DNA of 9,989 bases from Negativicutes bacterium (GCA_009930275.1 RZYP01000065.1:1-9989), one strand, 5' to 3'; numbered from the stretch's first letter, positions 1 to 6,648 are shown. A program made the numbers and translations. Notes: a model not told the origin generated them from the sequence alone.

Positions 1-1
1 G

Positions 2-109
2 CAGCGGACCGTATGCACATCCTTCCTGGAATACAATGCGCAGTCAGAGCAACGTAAGCACCACGGTTTCGGTAGTGTCACCTATGAACTGGAGCTGCTC
101 TTTGAATGA
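2..109 (+). CDS. C-terminal end of an unrecognised protein (partial, 5' truncated)
   Basis: An open frame enters from the left edge and ends at TGA 107-109, giving 35 residues that finish in ...VTYELELLFE. I do not recognise the family. A second plus-strand frame is also open here, to TGA 111-113, but it translates into a Ser/Thr-rich, low-quality peptide; all minus-strand frames are closed. The chosen frame has the more protein-like composition. The gene would lie about 95 bp upstream of rex on the same strand. No hairpin terminator is visible between them, so read-through into rex is possible. Function cannot be inferred from this fragment. Confidence 0.4.
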   Translation, partial: QRTVCTSFLEYNAQSEQRKHHGFGSVTYELELLFE

Positions 110-150
110 ATGAGTGAAATTCAGGACTACAAGAGGTTTACACAAAACTA

Positions 151-180
151 TTGACACTGCCAGCAAATGCTCCATTTCAT
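151..180 (+). promoter_or_regulatory. Candidate rex promoter
   Basis: A perfect -35 hexamer TTGACA sits at 151-156. The best -10 at normal spacing is TTTCAT at 175-180 (18-bp spacer, 4 of 6 matches); an AT-rich TATATAG follows at 181-187. Reading frame rex could be extended upstream to a TTG at 151, but that TTG is the first three bases of the -35 box, which argues against it as a start codon. No convincing Rex operator (TTGTGAA-N-TTCACAA type) was found around it, so autoregulation is not supported. Confidence 0.35.
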
Positions 181-204
181 TATATAGTAAGTGAGGTATC
201 TACG

Positions 205-843
205 ATGACTACAATCAACCCGTTTGCGTCTAATGTCACGAAACCCACCTTGTTGCGCCTTCCCTCCTACCTGGATGTAATCCAGCGAGCTCGCAAAGAA
301 GGTGTTCGCCGACTTTCCTCAGCTGAGATCGGCAAAGAACTAGGCTACGGCAGCGTTCAGGTTCGTAAAGATTTAGCGAGTATCAGCAATGCCGGGAAAC
401 CTCGAACAGGTTTTGATGTGGTTCAATTGGAGAAAGACATTCGCAAGGCCTTGGGCTACGACGAACAGCGATACGCTGTTTTGCTTGGTGTCGGACATAT
501 GGGCCGAGCCTTGATGAATTATATCGGTTTCGCAGAAAATGGCTTGCAAATTCTCGCTGGCTTCGACGTAAAGCCATCGGATGACGAAAGTCTGAAAGAT
601 AAGGTCCTCCCTCTTTCTGCTCTGTCAGATTTCTGTGCCAAAAATCACGTAGATCTGGCGATCTTAACTGTTCCGGCTGAGCAAGCCGACAACGCAACTG
701 CTGAAATCGTGGCAGCTGGCATTCCAGCCATCTGGAACTTTGCTCCCACCACAATCCATGTCCCGGAGCATGTCATTGTGCAAAATGAAAACATTGCGGA
801 ATCTCTGGGTCTGCTTTGGTATCGAATGAAAACGGAGAATTAA
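205..843 (+). CDS. rex: Redox-sensing transcriptional repressor Rex
   Basis: This encodes 212 residues, matching the usual Rex length (B. subtilis Rex is about 215). Rex is a cytoplasmic homodimer that represses fermentation and anaerobic-respiration genes when the NADH/NAD+ ratio is low and leaves DNA when it binds NADH. The N-terminal winged helix spans about residues 15-85 and contains LPSYLDVIQ and the DNA-contacting segment VQVRKDLASI (51-60), followed by GKPRTGFDV. The Rossmann domain begins about residue 90 with the dinucleotide-binding GVGHMGRAL (G95, G97, G100), then GFDVKP, and ends with IWNFAPTTIHVP and a C-terminal helix ESLGLLWYRM used for domain swapping in the family. The ATG at 205 was chosen because GTGAGG (191-196) lies 8 nt upstream and the upstream in-frame TTG falls inside a -35 box. 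The next gene starts one base after the stop, so the two are very likely co-transcribed. Family assignment is secure. Confidence 0.95.
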   Translation: MTTINPFASNVTKPTLLRLPSYLDVIQRARKEGVRRLSSAEIGKELGYGSVQVRKDLASISNAGKPRTGFDVVQLEKDIRKALGYDEQRYAVLLGVGHMGRALMNYIGFAENGLQILAGFDVKPSDDESLKDKVLPLSALSDFCAKNHVDLAILTVPAEQADNATAEIVAAGIPAIWNFAPTTIHVPEHVIVQNENIAESLGLLWYRMKTEN

Positions 844-844
844 A

Positions 845-1453
845 ATGTCCCAAATCCATGATGTACAATCCACAATTCTGGCTTATGGTCTACCCGACAG
901 CAGCGCTGAGGGTCTCTATTTGAGAGCTTTAGCCGCTGAAAAGAATATTTTGGTCAAAGATGTCAACGTAACTGATTTTTCTCAAAAGCTTGGCAGCATT
1001 GCCGGTCTGACTGGTTTTGCCAGAGATAATTTGAAATATTCAGGAGCTGCGCCAGATCATTCCATCGTCTGGTTTATCTCCGTTAATCGAGAAGACCTCA
1101 ACTGGCTTCTGCAACAATACTCACTGAACAAAGACGTTGCTTCCATTGATTTAAAAGCCGTTCTCACGGAACACAATGTCAACTGGACACTGGCAGATCA
1201 TTACGTAGAGCTTCAACAAGAACACAGAATGATGCAAGCGTACACCTTCTTGCATCACGCAAAGCGTGCATTTGAGGCGCTTGAGCCTAAAGAGTATTCT
1301 ACTGAAAGCTATGAAATGCTGGCAAATGCTCTTACGAAAGCAGAACCTGTTGTCACAGCATTACAAGGCGGACAAGAAGTGGATCCTGCAATTTTAGAAG
1401 CCTTAGCACAAAACGTTAAAAATTCTTATCAAGCTTTGCTGCCCCACGTGTAA
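845..1453 (+). CDS. DUF3783-family protein with a FIVAR-like helical C-terminus
   Basis: This encodes 202 residues with no signal peptide or membrane segment. The N-terminal half resembles the DUF3783 family: a beta-strand opening STILAYGLPD (9-18), a segment SQKLGSIAGLTGFA (46-59), and the recognisable VLTEHNVNWTLADHYVEL..EHRMM block (106-130), where family members usually carry a T.tN..Wt...L..El..E pattern. The family has no established function, so none is assigned. The C-terminal part (about 138-198) is helical and has the A...Y(S/T).ESY..L..AL..A...V....EVD.A...L pattern typical of FIVAR-like three-helix modules, although those usually sit in exported proteins. The ATG is preceded by GGAGA (834-838) at 6-nt spacing, inside the end of rex, and the stop-to-start gap is one base, which suggests translational coupling with rex. 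A strong terminator follows at 1539-1566. Confidence is good for the gene and moderate for the domain names, which come from recall of family patterns. Confidence 0.82.
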   Translation: MSQIHDVQSTILAYGLPDSSAEGLYLRALAAEKNILVKDVNVTDFSQKLGSIAGLTGFARDNLKYSGAAPDHSIVWFISVNREDLNWLLQQYSLNKDVASIDLKAVLTEHNVNWTLADHYVELQQEHRMMQAYTFLHHAKRAFEALEPKEYSTESYEMLANALTKAEPVVTALQGGQEVDPAILEALAQNVKNSYQALLPHV

Positions 1454-1465
1454 GCTACAGTAATT

Positions 1466-1490
1466 TTAGTTGCAATCATGTTGCAACTAA
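1466..1490. repeat. Perfect 10-bp inverted repeat (TTAGTTGCAA / TTGCAACTAA)
   Basis: TTAGTTGCAA at 1466-1475 and its exact reverse complement at 1481-1490 flank a 5-nt centre TCATG, starting 12 bp after the stop of the DUF3783 gene. As RNA this folds into a 10-bp stem, but only a broken T-rich stretch (GTCTTTGTTGG) follows, so it is a poor intrinsic terminator compared with the hairpin 50 bp further on. As DNA it resembles the long dyad operators of MarR-type regulators. TTGCAA or TTGCAAC also recurs nearby at about 1520 and 1600. It could be an operator, a 3' mRNA-stabilising hairpin or chance. Confidence 0.5.
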
Positions 1491-1538
1491 GTCTTTGTTG
1501 GTAACAAAAAAAGCGTTGTTTGCAATTATATTTTGATT

Positions 1539-1566
1539 AAAAGAAGGGCCCTGCGGCCCTTCTTTT
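1539..1566. terminator. Strong bidirectional intrinsic terminator
   Basis: A perfect 12-bp stem AAAAGAAGGGCC (1539-1550) pairs with GGCCCTTCTTTT (1555-1566) around the tetraloop CTGC. The A-tract on the left and T-tract on the right make it usable from both strands. It ends the rex-DUF3783 unit on the plus strand and backs up termination of the convergent minus-strand gene at 1678-2391. Confidence 0.9.
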
Positions 1567-1630
1567 GTTGGTTTAATTGGTAATATTGCTTTACTTTGAT
1601 TGCAACGACTACTTTTCCTTTTCTTTAGAT

Positions 1631-1654
1631 AAAAAACTCGTTTCATCGGGTTTT
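1631..1654 (-). terminator. Possible terminator of the phospholipase C-like gene
   Basis: About 24 bp after the minus-strand stop codon at 1678, CGGGTTTT (1647-1654) and AAAACTCG (1633-1640) form an 8-bp arm pair around a 6-nt loop. Read on the minus strand the stem has one C-A mismatch and is followed directly by a run of six T. The stem is short, so this is weaker than the hairpin at 1539-1566, which may be the real end. Confidence 0.4.
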
Positions 1655-1677
1655 CTACTTGCCTATTTATTTTGATA

Positions 1678-2391
1678 CTATGTCAGATCAATTCGAATCG
1701 CTGCCAGTATGGGTGAGTAGTTTTTATTCATAACTACTTCGAAGAGTTCGTTCATACTGAAGTTAGGTAATTCATAGTTGAGCTGAGGATGACGATGAAG
1801 CTGGAAGAGATCTTGACGAACCGCCTGTTTCAAGCGTATCGAAATGATCGAAACCATTACCTTAACGCAATTATCAATTGCCATCGTAATGTCACGCTCT
1901 GGTGACGCAGGAAGGTCTCTATAGTATTCAATGTTCGCCTTCAGCGTAGATAGGATATCTCTAGTTTCTTCACAGGGTTCGAAGTCCGATAGCCAATCTG
2001 TCTTGCTAAGTCTTCCTTTGATCGAATTTCGGTAATTATCGAGAAAGTCTTCATACTGCAAATGCTCGCGCTTTCTCCCTATTCCTGATCCTATGTGTGC
2101 CCGGCAGAAGAAATCTGTAATGTAGTGACAAATAATACCCATCTGAAACGACAAAACAAGATCTGGTTCGATCGCATCTTCTTCCGTGCCCAGCCGACAA
2201 ACATGATCAACATATCTTTCAAAGAAATCCCAGGAAACGGTAAAATAATGTGGATGCGTCCAAACTAATGGACTGTAATCAGACAAAACGTTTCCGGCGC
2301 GAAACAACTTTCTGTTGATGTGAATAGGAAATATCTTGATCGTTTCATTGTATACAAGTTTTGATATGTAAACATGTGATTCGAGATTCAT
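1678..2391 (-). CDS. Zinc-dependent phospholipase C-like protein (Zn_dep_PLPC family)
   Basis: This encodes 237 residues and resembles the all-helical zinc-dependent phospholipase C / S1-P1 nuclease fold, in which clustered His and Asp residues hold a trinuclear zinc centre. Visible candidate ligands, in order, are H6 near the N-terminus, GNVLSDYSP (33-41) with D38 followed by H46 and H48, H63, the hallmark GIICHYITDFFCRAH (85-99) giving H89, D93 and H99, and H110 with E114. The order fits the family's G..lPD / H...D....H pattern. There is no signal peptide, so unlike secreted clostridial alpha-toxins this protein should be cytoplasmic; many Clostridia carry such uncharacterised paralogues, and substrate and function are unknown. 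The ATG at 2391 follows an AAAGGA at 2403-2408 (minus strand), 11 nt away, slightly long. The gene is divergent from dnaA and convergent with the rex unit, so it is a single-gene transcription unit. I am confident of the superfamily, not of enzymatic activity. Confidence 0.83.
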   Translation of the reverse strand: MNLESHVYISKLVYNETIKIFPIHINRKLFRAGNVLSDYSPLVWTHPHYFTVSWDFFERYVDHVCRLGTEEDAIEPDLVLSFQMGIICHYITDFFCRAHIGSGIGRKREHLQYEDFLDNYRNSIKGRLSKTDWLSDFEPCEETRDILSTLKANIEYYRDLPASPERDITMAIDNCVKVMVSIISIRLKQAVRQDLFQLHRHPQLNYELPNFSMNELFEVVMNKNYSPILAAIRIDLT

Positions 2392-2413
2392 TACTGCGCA
2401 AATCCTTTACGTA

Positions 2414-2434
2414 GACTTATCCTTCAGATAAGTC
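2414..2434. repeat. 8-bp perfect inverted repeat in the leader of the phospholipase C-like gene
   Basis: GACTTATC (2414-2421) and GATAAGTC (2427-2434) flank the 5-nt centre CTTCA. The hairpin lies between the probable minus-strand promoter (2459-2467) and the ribosome binding site (2403-2408), ending only 5 bp from the latter. It could act as an operator or as an mRNA hairpin near the translation start. Related half-motifs recur nearby: GACTTAT at 2470-2476 and ATAAGAC at 2491-2497. Confidence 0.5.
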
Positions 2435-2458
2435 ATAAAATTTGAAAATCTACGGTCG

Positions 2459-2467
2459 ATTATAGCA
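2459..2467 (-). promoter_or_regulatory. Extended -10 promoter for the phospholipase C-like gene
   Basis: On the minus strand the sequence reads TGCTATAAT, a perfect extended -10 element (TGn plus TATAAT). No good -35 hexamer is seen at 17-18 bp, which extended -10 promoters tolerate. It predicts a 5' leader of roughly 60 nt containing the inverted repeat at 2414-2434. Confidence 0.45.
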
Positions 2468-2539
2468 CTGACTTATGCCAACAGCGCCAAATAAGACAAT
2501 AATTTGAATTTTTGATTTCTTACACAGACCAAAACACTA

Positions 2540-2548
2540 TGTTATAAG
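2540..2548 (+). promoter_or_regulatory. Candidate distal dnaA promoter (extended -10)
   Basis: TGTTATAAG gives a TGn dinucleotide and a -10 of TATAAG (2543-2548, 5 of 6). The -35 position holds only TTACAC, a poor match. It would yield a leader of about 125 nt before dnaA. The call rests on a single element and is weak. Confidence 0.33.
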
Positions 2549-2634
2549 CATTTTGTAGAAATCTTCGGAAAATCATGGAAATGGGTTTTAAAGTATACTC
2601 TTGATACGGCACGGTACAATTCGCACGAAAATTC

Positions 2635-2643
2635 TGCTAGAAT
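2635..2643 (+). promoter_or_regulatory. Candidate proximal dnaA promoter (extended -10)
   Basis: TGCTAGAAT is an extended -10 (TGn plus TAGAAT, 5 of 6), placing the transcript start near 2650 and leaving about 30 nt that include the ribosome binding site AAGGAG (2668-2673). It overlaps the small palindrome ATTCT-gct-AGAAT (2631-2643). The inverted pair GCACGG (2609-2614) / CCGTGC (2647-2652) brackets it. The rest of the 288-bp gap 2392-2679 shows no good DnaA box and no ORF. Confidence 0.42.
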
Positions 2644-2679
2644 AATCCGTGCTGCTTTAGCTTTTTTAAGGAGTCATCT

Positions 2680-4035
2680 ATGGGAATCGACAAGATCTGG
2701 GAACAAGCTTCTGAATTACTTAAGAATGAAGTGACTGATATATCCTACTCTACATGGATTCAACCTTTGAAGCCTTGTTTAATTGATGCAGATAATTTTT
2801 ATCTGATCGCGCCGAATGATTTTCACATTACCTATTGCGAATGGTACAAGCCATTAATTTTCAATACCTTGAAATCAATCACTTCAAGGGAATATGATGT
2901 GCACTTTGTCTTGACGGAAGATGATGCAAAAAATGAGATTACCGCCAAGGACTTTTCTGGTGATAAATTAATTCCTGCTGATACAGCCCAGCGTACATCA
3001 GCTAATAATCATGGAAAATTAAATCCTCATTATACTTTCGAGAATTTCATCGTTGGTAACGGTAATCGTTTTGCTCAAGCAGCTTGTATCGCTTTAGCCC
3101 AAAACCCTAATATAAATAATTTCAACCCAATATTTCTTTACGGTGGTTCCGGCTTAGGTAAAACCCACTTAATGCATGCCATTGGTAACGAAATACTAAA
3201 AAATCACCCAGATAAAAAACTTCTTTATGTTCAAACTGAGCAGTTCGTCAATGAATTCATATACACAATTCAATCAAATAACTACGATGTATTTCGTAAT
3301 AAGTATCGGAATTGTGACCTGCTCTTAATTGATGATATCCAGTTCATTGCTGGTAAAGAACGCATGCAGGAAGAATTTTTCCATACTTTCAACGCGTTGC
3401 ATCAATCTGGCAGCAACATTGTCATGACATGTGATAAACCACCCCAAAGTTTAAATACATTAGAAGAACGTTTGCGTACTCGTTTTTCTTCGGGTTTGAT
3501 TGTAGATATTCAGGCTCCTGACTATGAGACGCGCGTGGCTATTTTGCGTCACAAAGCGCATATTAATCGGGCTACGATTGGTGAGGATGTCATAGATTAC
3601 ATTGCCAACAACATTACCAGCAACATACGTGAGCTTGAAGGCGCCTACAACACGGTTATGGCGTACTCTCTTCTCGCAGGTACCTTGGACCTTGAAACAG
3701 CTGAGGAAGCCTTAAAAGACATTATACAGCCCAAATCGATAAAGCAAGTTACCCCCGAAATGATTATCGAATTGGTTGCTTCCTATTACAACATCAGCAC
3801 AAACGACATCTTATCTAACAGACGTTCGAAGAATGTTTCTGATCCCCGTCAGGTGGCAATGTATTTTTGTCGAAATGTACTCAATATGCCTTTCAAGAAA
3901 ATCGGTGATGTTTTCGGCGGTAAAGACCATACGACTGTTATGCATGCATGTTCAAAAGTTGAACGGCAGGTAAAAGAAAACGATCCAGAAATATGTGATG
4001 ATTTAGCAAATATCAGGAAAAGAATTTCACTCTAG
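2680..4035 (+). CDS. dnaA: Chromosomal replication initiator protein DnaA
   Basis: This encodes 451 residues, the usual length (B. subtilis 446). DnaA is the AAA+ ATPase that binds 9-bp DnaA boxes, oligomerises as DnaA-ATP, melts oriC and loads the helicase. Domain I (about 1-90, with WEQASELLKNEV and STWIQPLKP) mediates self- and partner contacts; a short variable domain II follows. Domain III starts at the family's NPHYTFENFIVGNGNRFA and has Walker A GGSGLGKTH (155-163), Walker B LLLIDDIQF (D218, D219) and an RLRTRF segment (R264-F269) with the arginine-finger region, then NIRELEGAYN in the lid. Domain IV carries the DNA-binding signature GKDHTTVMHACSKV (from G414). Walker A has Ser where many DnaAs have Val or Ala (GG-S-GLGKT). 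The start is fixed by AAGGAG at 2668-2673, 6 nt before the ATG. A perfect DnaA box begins directly after the stop codon, and dnaN follows across the origin. Confidence 0.98.
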   Translation: MGIDKIWEQASELLKNEVTDISYSTWIQPLKPCLIDADNFYLIAPNDFHITYCEWYKPLIFNTLKSITSREYDVHFVLTEDDAKNEITAKDFSGDKLIPADTAQRTSANNHGKLNPHYTFENFIVGNGNRFAQAACIALAQNPNINNFNPIFLYGGSGLGKTHLMHAIGNEILKNHPDKKLLYVQTEQFVNEFIYTIQSNNYDVFRNKYRNCDLLLIDDIQFIAGKERMQEEFFHTFNALHQSGSNIVMTCDKPPQSLNTLEERLRTRFSSGLIVDIQAPDYETRVAILRHKAHINRATIGEDVIDYIANNITSNIRELEGAYNTVMAYSLLAGTLDLETAEEALKDIIQPKSIKQVTPEMIIELVASYYNISTNDILSNRRSKNVSDPRQVAMYFCRNVLNMPFKKIGDVFGGKDHTTVMHACSKVERQVKENDPEICDDLANIRKRISL

Positions 4036-4220
4036 TTATCCACATATCAAGTGTAAATGTGGAAAAAGTACTGTGGAAAGTAGTGGATAAAATGAGGAAT
4101 TCTATTTTATTCACAAAACAGCTTTTTCTTCCACATGGTTGTCAACGTTTTATCAACAGTGAAAAAACCCTGTGGAGCATGTTAAATCAAGGGTCTCCTA
4201 TGTTTTGCAGATTATCCACC
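4036..4220. other. oriC: oriC: cluster of DnaA boxes between dnaA and dnaN
   Basis: Measured against TTATNCACA, perfect boxes lie at 4036-4044 (TTATCCACA, +) and 4107-4115 (TTATTCACA, +). One-mismatch boxes lie at 4058-4066 (TTTTCCACA, -), 4082-4090 (TTATCCACT, -), 4150-4158 (TTATCAACA, +) and 4212-4220 (TTATCCACC, +). Two-mismatch candidates lie at 4072-4080 (CTTTCCACA, -), 4127-4135 (TCTTCCACA, +) and 4171-4179 (TGCTCCACA, -). The density, position immediately after dnaA and the adjoining AT-rich tract identify a B. subtilis-type origin. Replication presumably starts here by DnaA binding; function is inferred, not shown. A spurious open frame starting with GTG at 4059 runs through these boxes and is not a gene. 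Confidence 0.92.
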
Positions 4221-4300
4221 ACACATAATAATAAGAGTGATAAAATAACATAAACAATATTCTAAAGACTGATTCGAGTTAATCGAGTTTTAAATATTAG
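4221..4300. other. Probable DNA unwinding element of oriC
   Basis: This 80-bp tract next to the last DnaA box is about 78% A+T, and its first 40 bp exceed 80%. It contains the triplet run ATAATAATAAG (4225-4235). It also has a short direct repeat CGAGTT at 4275-4280 and 4284-4289. An AT-rich tract between the DnaA-box cluster and dnaN is where Firmicutes origins normally melt. A canonical DnaA-trio array in the correct strand and phase after the last box was looked for and not clearly found, so the exact melting site is inferred. Confidence 0.6.
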
Positions 4301-4316
4301 ACAAGGGAGACATAAC

Positions 4317-5417
4317 ATGAAAATTCTGTGTTCTAAGGACATGCTCTCGACAGCAATTTCATACACACAAAGAGCTGTCTCAGTGCGTTCTACCCTGGCA
4401 CTTTTAGATGGTATTCTGTTCGAAGCAGATCAAGACCGAATCAAGTTGACAGGCTACGATTTGGAAACCGGAGTCGAAGCAACGTTGCCAGGAGATATTT
4501 TTACTGAAGGAAGCGTTGTGCTAAATGCCAGAATGCTTGGTGAGATTGTTAGAAAGCTTCCGGAAGATGTCGTTACGATTGACGTTGATGACAATAAGAT
4601 TGCAACCATCAGTTCAGGTAACAGTCAATTCAAAATCAAGGGCATGGATAGTCAGGGATATCCGAAGCTTCCACAAATGGATGATGTACAGAAAGTCTCT
4701 GTTCCACAAAAAAAGTTGAAACAGATGATTTCTCAGACTCTATTTGCTGTGTCTTCTGATGAATCAAGACCAGCGTTTAACGGCATTCTTTTTAATAGCA
4801 AGAATGGTTATTTGGAAATGGTAGCCGTTGACGGTTTTCGTTTAGCGCTGCGACGCGAAGCTCTGGATGGCCAGATGAATGAAACGCGCTTTCTGATACC
4901 AGGTAAAGCTCTTAAGGACATACAGCCTATCCTTGGTGATACCGGAGACGTAACACTTTTCACTACACAAAACCACATTGAATTTGATATGACAGACGTC
5001 AAAATGATTTCGAGATTGATTCAGCAAGAGTTTATGAACTACAACAGTATTTTGCCTCAATCATCTTCTACCAACGTTACAGTCAATACAAAGGCATTCT
5101 ATCAAGCAGTTGAACGTGCTGCCTTGATTGTCCCATCTGAAGACCGTCGTTTTCCAATGAATTTGACTTTTGACCGCTACAAAACCATGAAAATTCAAGC
5201 CAATACAGAATTGGGAAATCTCTACGATGAAGTTCCTGTTTCAATGACAGGCGAAGATATTGATGTAGATTTTAACCCTAGATACTTTATCGATGCTTTA
5301 AAAACAATCAGTGATGAGCAAATTATGCTTTGTTTTAATGGACCTGTTGGACCTTGTGTCATAAGACCTACTGAAGGAGATGCTTTCTCTTATCTTGTCT
5401 TGCCGCTACGCAAATAG
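4317..5417 (+). CDS. dnaN: DNA polymerase III sliding clamp, beta subunit
   Basis: This encodes 366 residues, slightly shorter than B. subtilis DnaN (378). The protein dimerises into a ring around DNA and tethers the replicative polymerase, also serving MutS/MutL and other clamp binders. Three repeated clamp domains are expected at about 1-120, 125-245 and 247-366. Family landmarks are LLDGILFEA and TGYDLETGVEA in domain 1, FKIKGMDSQGYPKLP near the first junction, SSDESRPAFNGILF and VAVDGFRLALR in domain 2, and the terminal FNGPVGPCVIRP...YLVLPLR, which forms part of the hydrophobic peptide-binding pocket. The ATG is preceded by AAGGGAG (4303-4309) at 7-nt spacing. The gene lies directly after oriC, and recF starts 19 bp after its stop, without the S4-domain gene often found between the two in Firmicutes. 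Confidence 0.98.
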   Translation: MKILCSKDMLSTAISYTQRAVSVRSTLALLDGILFEADQDRIKLTGYDLETGVEATLPGDIFTEGSVVLNARMLGEIVRKLPEDVVTIDVDDNKIATISSGNSQFKIKGMDSQGYPKLPQMDDVQKVSVPQKKLKQMISQTLFAVSSDESRPAFNGILFNSKNGYLEMVAVDGFRLALRREALDGQMNETRFLIPGKALKDIQPILGDTGDVTLFTTQNHIEFDMTDVKMISRLIQQEFMNYNSILPQSSSTNVTVNTKAFYQAVERAALIVPSEDRRFPMNLTFDRYKTMKIQANTELGNLYDEVPVSMTGEDIDVDFNPRYFIDALKTISDEQIMLCFNGPVGPCVIRPTEGDAFSYLVLPLRK

Positions 5418-5436
5418 ACAGGAACAAATATATATT

Positions 5437-6647
5437 ATGATAGTAAGCAAGATTCATCTTGAAAATTTTCGCAATTACTCACAGGTGACTCTTATTCCTG
5501 ATGCCGGAATAAACGTACTCTTTGGTAACAATGGTCAAGGTAAAACTAATGTTATTGAAAGCATATATATGTGTGCATGTGCTCGCTCTCACAGAACGGC
5601 CAAAGATGCTGAACTGATTAAGCATGGTGAAAATTCCTATAAAATTGATTTAAATTATTTCTCTTCTAATCAAGTTGGAATTTCTGATGATTATGAACAG
5701 CAAATTGGTATTCATTACAAACAGTTGCAAGGAATTGGTAATAGTAAGAATGAACGACTTCTTTACAAAGATGAGATTGTTCTCTCCCGCGTCTCTGATT
5801 TCGTTGGTAATTTTCATGCAGTCATGTTTGCGCCTGAAGATTTACAGTTAATTAAAGATGGCCCTTCCGCCCGCAGAAGATTTTTAGACCTTTTGTTAAG
5901 CCAAATTAAACCCAGTTATTTTCAACAGTTGCAACTTTTTGCAAGAATTCTTCGTCAACGAAATACACTTTTGAAATATTTTCGAGATCAAGAAAAAAAG
6001 CCGGATTCTGTTTACTTAGAACAATTAGTCATTTGGAATGAGCAATATGCAAAGTCAGCAGCTCAAGTGATTACAGAACGTTTGCAACTAATTGACAGAT
6101 TGACTTATTGGTCAGCAAATTTACACAAACAAATATCTGGGGGAGCTGAGGATCTTCGTCTGATATACAGAACGATTCCTGGTATTGAAATAGATAGTTC
6201 AATTGACAATATTATTGACAATATTTTCAACCGATTGCAGAAAAATCAAACGGATGATATCAACAGAGGAAATACTTCAATTGGTCCGCATCGTGATGAC
6301 TTTGATCTTCTTGTCAATAAATTTTCTTTGAGAAGTTTTGGCTCACAAGGCCAACAGCGAACAGCTGTTTTAGCTTTAAAAATGGCTGAACTTGAGATCA
6401 TTCGAAAGTCCTGTAAAGAATCACCTATTTTATTGCTTGATGACGTCATGTCAGAACTAGATTTTGGCCGCAGAGAACAATTGTTGAGTTGCTTGCAAAA
6501 TGTACAAATATTCGTGACTTGTACAGATCCAGATCAACTTGATAAAAATTGGCTATCCAGTGTTGGTAATGATGTTGCAAGTTACTATAGGGTCGCAGAT
6601 TCTACTATTACTAAGATAAGCGATTGGGATTCCGAGGCTGTGCTATA

Positions 6648-6648
<1 letters not shown>
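5437..6648 (+). CDS. recF: DNA replication/repair ATPase RecF
   Basis: This encodes 403 residues, longer than B. subtilis RecF (about 370). RecF is an SMC/ABC-like ATPase that, with RecO and RecR, loads RecA at gapped DNA and helps restart forks. N-terminal landmarks are MIVSKIHLENFRNY and Walker A GNNGQGKTN (30-38). Then come FAPEDLQLIKDGPSARRRFLD, GPHRDD (283-288), the ABC signature region FGSQGQQR (G302-R308), and Walker B LLLDDVMSELD (D335, D336, E340). About 35 residues follow the usual end point and account for part of the extra length; I see no motif in them. The start at 5437 was chosen because the protein then begins like other RecFs; the open frame extends to an ATG at 5380, but that overlaps dnaN and adds atypical residues. 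The ribosome binding site AGGA (5420-5423) is 13 nt away, which is long. The stop overlaps the remB start by one base (TAATG). Confidence 0.96.

Noticed and set aside
101..122. TGAAT...ATTCA half-sites upstream of rex as a possible Rex operator
   Set aside because: Only 5-bp arms and no match to the TTGTGAA-N-TTCACAA type of Rex site; likely chance.
383..754. 123-codon minus-strand open frame opposite rex
   Set aside because: It is fully contained in a well-supported gene on the other strand and has an implausible Arg/Pro/Ser-rich composition.
1440..1455. CACGTG at 1445-1450 as a second parS
   Set aside because: The flanks match parS poorly (about 10 of 15 specified positions), the dyad does not extend beyond the 6-bp core, and it lies mainly in the coding end of the DUF3783 gene.
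2473..2481. TTATGCCAA as a DnaA box upstream of dnaA
   Set aside because: Two mismatches in the most conserved CACA half and no clustering with other boxes.
4221..4245. DnaA-trio array in the ATAATAATAAG tract
   Set aside because: On the strand expected from the adjacent plus-oriented box, the triplets do not fit the 3'-(G/A)A(T/A) pattern; no properly placed minus-oriented box supports the other strand.
4059..4253. 64-codon plus-strand open frame between dnaA and dnaN
   Set aside because: It starts with GTG inside a DnaA box, has no ribosome binding site and runs through the DnaA-box cluster of oriC; its composition is not protein-like.
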